DNA of 62,258 nt from Prorocentrum cordatum (Eukaryota > Sar > Dinophyceae > Prorocentrales > Prorocentraceae). This document shows, one piece after another, positions 10,501 to 19,500 of this stretch (the stretch's first letter is position 1; each line of letters opens with the position of its first letter). The stretch covers positions 198,090 through 260,347 of the forward strand of contig CAUYUJ010015762.1 in assembly GCA_963575745.1 (NCBI GenBank), read 5' to 3'. The notes beneath the pieces are model-generated. The model searched no databases. It had not been told where the DNA came from and saw only the letters and a program-made list of their open reading frames with translations. Made by a program: the position numbers and the translations under genes.

Positions 10501-13500
10501 GCATGGCCAGGCTTGCGGGAGAGGAGGTTGCCAAGAAGCGAGTTGCCGACTCCGCCAGGCGGGTGGGGCAGCACTGGAAGAAGTCCTCCAAGGCCCCAGG
10601 CTACTACGCCAAGTAATGCGAGCGTTACGGGAGGAAGCAGTGCGAACGCAAGGAACGGCTACGACGTGAAGCACTGGGACTACCGACGGTGCGCAAGCGT
10701 GCACCGGTGCAAGGGGAGCCAGCAGCCCACGACGAGCCGAGCCAACTTTGACGGGATCCGCTCCTGTGCGGAGGGCGCTCCACACAGGGGCCGACACCAC
10801 CAAGCAAGCGACAAAAGACTGCAGCACCAAGCCAGCAACCCACGGTCTCACGACCCACCGACGCCTCGGCCCATCCGAGAGAAACACCACCCAAAAAAGC
10901 ACGAGCCACTACGCCGAATTCAAGGGCTGTATTTGCAGATCCGAATTCAAGCGCTGTATTTGCAGTGGCCAATGAGCATGCACAACACGTTTCTGATGCA
11001 GTTTCTGCGCACCCTTCGAGCCCAACACCGAAGGCTAAACGTTCTCGCACTTCGCGGGGATTGGCGACTGGTTCATCCTTACCTTTGCCTACGCCTACCT
11101 GTACAGCCTCGGCCTCAGGTACTGCGACTGCTGGTTCACCCTCGACACTGATTTCAACTACCTGTACAGCTTCGGCCACAGGTACTGCTGCCACGGGTGC
11201 GCCGACGACACCACCGACGCCAACTGGTACCTCGCCTGCGCCAAGGGCCTGTCCTACGGCAGCGAGTTCTCAGTCAGAACGCACTGGCAAGGGACCCTCG
11301 GGGCCCCTCTCTGCCAGTACTCCTCAGGGTCAGAACGCAAGTCCTGGTCTCGAGTGCTCCTCGAGCTCGGGCCAGGCACCGCTGCCACATGCTGGACATG
11401 GGTCAGAACGCGCTGGCAAGGGACAAGCGCATAGGTCCCTCTCCGCCAACCCCAGAAGTTCAGGCGTAAAGATCGCAAGTCCTGGTCGCGACTGGCTTGT
11501 GCCGACGTCTGCTTCCCAAGCGCAGTCGCCACATGCTGGACAGCCACACGTATTGTCACAATCGTCGGTCTCAAGAGCGACGACAGCCGCCGGGGATTTT
11601 GGCCTAGCGCACCCTCCACCAAACCCTGAGCCTGGGTGCTCCTCGAGCCCAGGCCAGGCACAGCACAAGCGCCAGAGGCTGGAGGAGGAGTTGGCTCCAG
11701 AGGACATCTTCCCGACTGCGGAGCCGAGTGCCGACGCCACCAAGCTTCAAGTATGTACGACCAATGTTACCAGCATTTCCAAAGCGAGACTTGTCACGAT
11801 CCTGGAGGCACCACCTGTTTCCACAGCTGCGGTCCTTTGTCTCCAGGAGATACGACATCACGAATTACGACCACGATGGGATTTTCAGGCGGCCATGAGA
11901 TATGGGTGGAGTATCGCTTGCTCAGATCCACCACCAACGCAGGAGCGGGGCGCCGTGCGACAAGGGGGCTGCGCTATTATATGGCGCCGCTCACTGGGCA
12001 AGATCACCGTCATCCGCCACAAGGACCTCGGCAACCGTATGGTCGGGATACGCTGTGCTACCGCTACGTTTCTGTCCGTCTACGGCCCTGTGGGAGTGGA
12101 CAGAGCTTGAATTCAGCATGCTTTCGGAAAATTCCAATCGTTGGGACATCTTGGCCACCCAGTGTACATCATTGGAGACCTCAACTGGCGTCCTCTTTAC
12201 TCCGCATTGACCACGCGATGGCATGTGAGGACGGTGCGAAGAGGTACAGAGACATCCCCCACGGCAGCAGGTACTTGTCCGGCGATAGCCCTGCTGTGGG
12301 GAGAAGGAGCTGCTCCAGAGCAGATCTCGACGCACCTACTGGCAGGCATCCCACATCATGCAATGGTGGGATACGTGCTAAGCATCACGTACGTCAACCC
12401 GACACCAACCCGACTCAGGCGCACGGCAACATACACACTAGAGTGCAGCCCCAATGACGGGGAACGAGAGCGACTTCAAGAGCTACTCGACCAGGAGGTG
12501 GGGCCTCCCCGCTACCTGAACGAGGATACCGACCCCCCGCTGCTCGAACGCTGGCACTACTGGCATATGACGGCGGAGAAGGCGCTGAGGCTGGCCGTCG
12601 AGCACGGCCTACTTGCAGTGCAAAGCGAAGCCGAGAGGGACAAAGGTTTACAGCCAACCTCACGGCCGACATCACACTCCCCAGCGCACAGACCCGACGA
12701 GACGATCGCCTTGCGACGGCTCCGACGACTGCACCGACGGCTGGCAGAACACCTACGCCAAGGAGCCCCAGGAGCCACCACACTGGAGACCAAGCACTAC
12801 ACCCAGCTTGCTGCCGCAGCAGTGGACGGTCTGGTCCAAGTCAAGGCAGTAGGCATCCCGACCTACGCTGATGCGCTGGACTGGATCTCCCAGGGGAGCA
12901 CCATCGAGCAGTACCAGATGCAGAAGAGGAATGCCGCACAGTGGCGACAGCGTTTCGCGAGCTGGAGCAACGACGCGTGGAAAGCGGCCACCCCCACTCT
13001 TCAAGGGAGGCCAGCCAGCTCCAGCCCACGCCGCCACAGATATGCGCGAGCAGCGGGCCAAACATTGGAAGCCAGACAACTACGACAACACGGGCTACGT
13101 GAATGCATGGAGGCAACACGCCTCGGCAGCAGCGTTCCCGAAGTCGACGCACGAACCGGACTGGATGCCCACATTGGATACCTTTTGTTGCAGCAGTCCG
13201 TCACGCCAAAGGATGCCCTGGACTCGACGGCTGGACAAGTCGCGAGGTCAAGGTGCTCGAGAAGATATACCCCACCATCCCCGAGGAGCTGTACGATATG
13301 TGGGTCATGACATCACAACAAGCAGTTGAGCTCCGAGGTAGACTACCGCCAGAAGTGCTGCACGCCATATTTTCCTGGCGGGTAGCTGGCATCCCGAAGA
13401 ACGAGGAGGCCACCCGTCCCATCTCAGTGGGATGGATCCGTGCTGATGTGAGCCTGGCTACGGGCCTTGGCGACGGCATCAGCTTCTCCCCCAGACTTGC

Positions 13501-16500
13501 AGTGGGCCAACCGCAGACATACATCGGTGGCGCACGCTGTCTCCAAGTGGCTGAAAGATTGCACGGAAGGTCAGTGTGGCGCGGAGATGGACCTCTCAGC
13601 GTGCTTCGACCAAGTGGACCACGACTTGGCCTTGGAAGCGGCTGATCATTCAGCCATGCCGTATGCCGTCATGTACACATGCTACGCCGCGTGGAAGGGC
13701 CCGAGGATCTGCTGTATTCAGGGAGAGCTCGCACCACCACTGGATCTGTGCCAAGGCCTACCTCAGGGCGACAGCACGGCACCTTGCACGCTCGTTTCGA
13801 CGCTTGCACCATGGGCGCCGATATCACAGGGGCACGCTTTTATGGACGACAGAAGCCTAGTAGCTGGAAATACAGACGACCTCGACAGGGACTTGCAGAT
13901 GACACAGCAGTTCGACACGTCTATCGGGTATTGTGAGAACCAGAGTAAAAGGCAACGCTGGAGTATAGATGGCCCTGTTCCAGTCCAAGTGGAACATCTG
14001 GGCATTCTTGCTACTCCTACAGACCACGCCGCCCCCATCATCCCGAGGGGCGGGTGGCAGAAGCTCGAGGCCGCCATCGCAGTGCTGGCCGCCATCCCAG
14101 GCAGCCACCAAGTACGACTCAGGTTGGCCTTCGTTCGCATATGTGAGGCCGCTTTGGACATGGGCGTTGCCTATTGTGACACCGCCACCAAGACGATTTG
14201 CGAGACTACTGTGCAGAGCTCTTTGGAAGACGGGCTCGCGATGGCGGTGTTTCGGACGCTATTGGGCGCAAAACGTATTGTTGCATCCTGAACATTCGGC
14301 TGCGGTTCTTGGATTTCGAAAGTTAGTGGATGAGAGGCTGGTGTGGAGTGATTTTCTGGACGCGACTCTCTCAGAGTACGCTCGAGTATTGGGATTATCC
14401 TTTATTCGTTATTCGCCCACCCAGGGCGCCATTCTTGAAGTGGATTCGCGCGATGATTTCAGAGTCAGGCACGCAGCGGAGCATGTAGTGGGCGACGACT
14501 GGAGGTTCAGCGCGAACAGCAAGGCCGCCCAGCATGCTCTTAGAAGCACAGCACGCATCAGATGCCACCTGCAAGTGGTGCGAACGAGATACGACGCTGA
14601 GGAGATTGACGACGTTGACGTGCAGGCATCGTCCAGCAACATAGTTTCTAAGTGGCTCTTGAGCTTGAGTGAGGAAGACCGCACTCTCTTGGCGGTCTTC
14701 AGGTCGGGGGCGGTCACCTCCGAGACACGACGACGCACTGGATTCGATGGTAAGCACTGTGGGGCATCGACCCCAAGTTTTCGCCACGCCTTCGCCGAGT
14801 GCCCCAGGCATGCCGGCGAACGACCAGCAGTGGAAGACCGCTACGACCTACCTCCGACGTTCTGGACACGCGTGCCGAGGGTGACTAGTAAGAGTGGTTG
14901 GATTGTTGTGTCGCAAGAGTGCGAGAATGCTCACGGCGACATGTGCGTGCGAGAATGCTCACGGCGTTCGAGAATGCTCACGGCGACATGCGCCCTTGGC
15001 TGAAGCATTCTCAAGAAAGGGGTTGACGACATGCTCACCGACCCCACGCCGCCACCTCGAGCGCGTGGTCCGGCGAGGCTTGTTCACTAACATGTTACGT
15101 ATGAGATTATCCCATATGGTCAGGATATTTCATTCAACTTTTCTCTCTCGAGCCGCGCGGACTGCCACCGGCGTTTGTGCGCACAGTCAACCCGCATAGC
15201 AAGGATGGGCGACATTACCCAGGGCACCCTTGCATCCCAGACCTCGCGTTGTGTTAAACTCACGACGGAGGTCTTTCGTTCTTCCCAACCATATTGTGGT
15301 GTTGGGTCCTCGTTTTGAAGAAAGGTCCCCGCGTTCCTTTCTTCCCTCCTCCTCCTTCTTTCTCCCTCCTCCCTGCGCTTCACCCACCCAGTACAGCGTT
15401 TCGTAGCCCCATAGGGAGCTCCATCGAAGGCTCCAGTGGGACCGCCCGCATGCGTCATCCACCACCCAGCACAGCGCTTCGTGGCCCCATAGGGAGCTCC
15501 ACCGAAGGCCCCAGTGGGACCGCCCGCATGCGTCATCCACCACCCATACTGCGCTTCGTGGCCCCGTTGGCGGATCCACCGAAGGCCCCAGTGGGACCGC
15601 CCGCATGCGTCATCCACCGCCCAGCACTTTAAGGGGGGGGGTCCACCGAAGTCTTCAGTGGGACCGCCCGCATGCGCTAGCGAACACCCAGTACAGCGCT
15701 TCGTGGCCCCATAGGGAGCTCCACCGAAAGCCCCAGTGGGACCGCCCGCATGCGTCATCCACCACCCATGCTGCGCTTCGTGGCCCCATTGGCGGATCCA
15801 CCGAAGGCCCCAGTGGGACCGCCCGCATGCGTCATCCACCCAGTACAGCGTTTCGTGACCCCATAGGGAGCTCCACCGAAGGCCGCAGTGGGACCGCCCG
15901 CATGCGTCATCCTCCGCCCAGTTCACCGCGTCGTAGCCCCATAGGGAGCTCCATCGAAGGCCCCAGTGGGACCGCCCGCATGCGTCATCCACCACCCAGT
16001 ACAACCTTTCGTGGCCACATAGGGAGCTCCACCGAAGGCTCCAGTGGGACCGCCCGCAGTTCAGCGATTCGTGGCCCCATAGAGGGCTCCACCGAAGGCC
16101 CAAGTGGGACCGCCCGCATGCGTCATCCACCGCCCAGTACAGTACTTCGTCGCCCCATAGGGGGCTCCATCGAAGGCCCCAATGGGACCACCCGCATGCG
16201 TCATCCACCACCCAGTACAACCTTTCGTGGCCACATAGGGAGCTCCACCGAAGGCTCCAGTGGGACCGCCCGCAGTACAGCGCTTCGTGGCCCCATAGAG
16301 GGCTCCACCGAAGGCCCAAGTGGGACCGCCCGCGTGCGTCATCCACCGCCCAGTACAGTGCTTCGTCGCCCCATAGGGGGCTCCATCGAAGGCCCCAATG
16401 GGGCCACCCGCATGCGTCATCCACCCAGTACAACCTTTCGTGTCCCCCTAGGGAACTCCACCTAAGGTCTCCGTGGCGGAACTGGCATGGCGGCCCAGCG

Positions 16501-19500
16501 GCGGAGTTCGCATGTCGGCGATTTTCGGTTTTCGGACGTTTTTCGTCGTACTCGACGTGTTGAGGCCGGTTTCGCGCCGCGCATTCCAGGCGAGGGCCAG
16601 CTTGTTCGCTCTCTTTGCTCCGCGCAGCGGACGACCCGCGCGCGTCGCCGGGACCTCTTCGGTGCGACCGGCGCGCGTCGCGGGGACTCCGCGTGGCGCC
16701 GCGCCCGCTTTGGACGTGGGCGTGCACGGGCAAAGAGGGAGGAGAAGAACCTGAAGGTCGTCTTCGCTCGCGTTGTGTGCCCCGCCACGCATGTCGGCAC
16801 GCCCCTCACACGGTTCGTGGCCCCATAGGGAGCGCGGGCAAAGATGATATATGATATTCGTAGTTGCGGTATTCACAACTGCATCTAGTTGGGTCCTTCG
16901 CCAGGCTACTTTTCGGCCTCCAGTGGCGCTTCCCTGGCCTCGCGACCGTCAAACAATGGCTCAGGATGAAAAGCCAGTCCCGTGGAAAGGGCCCAGACCT
17001 CTGGGGAGCGACGTTGTGAAACAATCACGGCGCCGGGGGTCCGGGATCCCTACCCCTCCGGCCCATCCTTGGCCATTTTCGCTGGCCGCGCCCCTCCTCG
17101 AAAAGCTTCGGAATGGCCTTCCGAGGCCTTTTTACATCTTTTTCGTGCGTCCTCATTGTACGTGTTGATTGTATGCCCAGAGGAGGAATAGTTCATGTTA
17201 ATGATACGTTCCCAGATTTCCCAGGTTCCCACGAAGTTCTGTATTTCCAGATATTCCACGCAGGCTGCGCCGCCCGATATGTTGTAAAGCTTGGAACGTA
17301 TCCTGAGCCACGACTATCATGACATCGTTCTCGCCGGATACGGTGGAAGCCCATGCCAAGAAACACCTTGTTTGCCTCCCGGATGCCCTCGGTTTCTTGG
17401 GCTTCGATGGCTCTGCGATGGAGAGCGTGACGTTCCCACGTTGAACGTCGATAGACGCCCTGGGGTCTCAGGGTTGGGTTTCTTGTGGAAGTTTCTTGTG
17501 GTCGAGCTCCTACTATATATGCTGCGTCTGTTCCAAAATCGATAGACGCCCTGGGGTCTCAGGGTTGGGTTTCTTGTGGGAGGTTTCTTGTGGTCGAGCT
17601 CGTACTGCATATGCGGCGTCTGTTCCTCAGCTTCTCCCCCCTCCTCTCCATCGGGGGGGGCGATGGGGACGGGGGCCGACATGTGCTGGGGGGCCTTCTC
17701 CGAGCATAGGGGGTCGACTACAGGATTGGCGTAGCTCAAATTGGATTCTGTCGCCGAGTCTACCAACATGTCAGCGACGAAAAGGGGGTCGCCTGCCTCG
17801 CGCGAAAGCGCCCTCGTCTCCAATGTGGCGTGCCTCGCTGGCGGCCCGCGTAAGCTGCGGCGTAAGGTCGCTAATTGCGTCATCTCCCGTAAGACCCATT
17901 TTTTGATCGTCGCCCATGTGGAATGTCCCGTAGATCTACGGAGCATTCTACGTGCTGTAGTAGATGCGACAAAAGCATCAATTGTGGGTTGAACCAAATC
18001 TGTAGTCGGTTCCCTACTCGACTCCTCCCAGATGGCAGCACCTGGCACGTGAAGCTGATCGACTGGGGCTGCTTCGTCTGGGGCACGTCTCGCAACCAGT
18101 TCTCCAGCGCGATCGGCGACCGGCGGCACCCCAGGGCAACCACAACGGCGCGCGCAGCTGTGCGCAGCGAAGCTCGGGCTCCTCCGCTTCCGCCCTCGCC
18201 CTGTTCCACATTCTCCCTCCTCCTTCCCTCGATGCTGTCAGTCCCATGTGAGTCTGCCGAGGCCTCCAGAGACCTCTGCAGAAGGCCAGACGCGGAGATC
18301 TCCCGATGCCCCCAGCGGCCTCCGCCATGCCAGCGCAGCACCGAAGCCCATGCGGGATGGTTTTACCGGCGTCTCCCGAAGAGGGTCGGCTGAGCTGCCT
18401 TGGGCAGTCTGGGTGGCAGTGATGCGATGCGATGCTGCAGCGCGTCGCAGCTGCCAAGTGGCCTGCTGGTTGCGTTGCCTCTTGGGAGATTCTTTGTGGA
18501 ACCTGCAGCATCTAGGCCTCCCAGATGGGGTCCGAGTAGATGGGGTCGGAGGATCGCGCCGCATCGCCGATGCATCGGCGATGCAGCTCGATGCGGAGCC
18601 CGACTTTCGCCACGCCGACGGCGCCAATGTTTCGTCGACATCGCCGGTGCATCGCCAATGCATCGCCGATGCATCAGAGATGCGGCGTGTCCCCATCTAC
18701 TCCGACCCCATCTATGAGGCCTCTAAGCCAGCCGTGGGCTTCTCGGGGACCCCCTTGAGCCCTCTCCGGGGCCCGAGGCACAGGGGGATGGCGTGCACAG
18801 AAGGGGCCCTCGTGGGGGATCGCCTCGCAGGGATAGCGCGCTTTTCGGAGATCGATGTTGCACGCTATATTTCCAACGCCAACCGTAGAAGTCTCCCGCA
18901 GGTTCTCGGGTTCTTTGAAGGTTTTCCGAGGCCGTCTTAGTCCAACAGTTTTTGAGTGGAGAAGCGTCGGGACCTCGTGTTTGGGTCTCCCAGGACGTTC
19001 CTTTGGCGCCTCCCCCGTGGGGCCCCGTGGAACATCTTTGAACCTTCGGGGTCTTTAGACCTTTGCGGACTGGTCTTGTGTGCCTCTGTTCGTTGGTCGA
19101 GGCGGTCTTGGAGCTCTCTTGAGGCGGTCTTGGCTCGTCACTCGTCATAGGGGGCCGTCTCTTGAGCCCCTGGCGAGGGCCTGCAAAAATGATTGAAGCC
19201 TTGACAGGCTGCCCAGAGGTACAGTCAAAGTCTATGGTAAGGACGCGGTACTTCCGCAAGGGCACCGTCGCATCCATGCGTCCTCGGCCATGCCGTGGTC
19301 AGCTTCGACATCCAAGGGCGTCCAGTGTGGAAGGTCCAAGGGCCCTGCATCCTTACATTGCGTCCTTGCCATCGATTCTGGCCCTGTCTCAACACGCTCC
19401 AGCACGCCGAGGGCACGGTTGCGGAACCAAGCAGCTTGGGGGGGCCCTTGAGGTACATGCCTCCCGAGTTCCACGCCCACCAGGCCTTCGTGATGCCGCC

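Larger units (their letters stand above)
7307..15180 (+). mobile_element. LINE-1: non-LTR retrotransposon with OTU domain, decayed
   Basis: A two-ORF LINE of about 7.9 kb. ORF1 (7448-10616) has an OTU-protease-like domain and Cys-rich fingers; ORF2 (10965 to about 15000) has an APE-type endonuclease, a reverse transcriptase and a terminal zinc knuckle. Both are damaged by frameshifts and one in-frame TGA, so the copy cannot make its full proteins, although RT boxes and APE residues are still readable. The 3' region carries a short tandem repeat (14916-14998). Ends are approximate. Related 54-bp sequences flank it at 6933 and 15183. It sits in intron 1 of the kinase gene in the same orientation. 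Confidence 0.88.
1523..18031 (+). other. Kinase intron 1, about 16.5 kb, loaded with mobile elements
   Basis: Inferred from the phase-compatible donor after 1522 and acceptor CTCCTCCCAG at 18022-18031. It holds the M1-M7 elements at 3.1-6.9 kb, a 172-bp tandem duplication, LINE-1, the 78-bp satellite, an M2 copy and a minus-strand open frame. Apart from remnants, no other plus-strand host exon was recognised in it. Confidence 0.65.

Noticed and set aside
12141-13310. Separate gene for the 389-codon frame
   Set aside because: Same frame as the upstream 10965-12110 part and continues the APE domain after one TGA, so it is LINE-1 ORF2.
15388-16465. CRISPR-like regular spacing
   Set aside because: Units are tandem with no unique spacers between constant repeats, there are no cas genes, and the genome is eukaryotic.
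15120-16733. 537-codon minus-strand frame rich in WSLRWSSLWGHE repeats
   Set aside because: It exactly follows the 78-bp satellite; 78 is a multiple of three, so a frame stays open without selection. Frames are also open on plus. No gene claimed.
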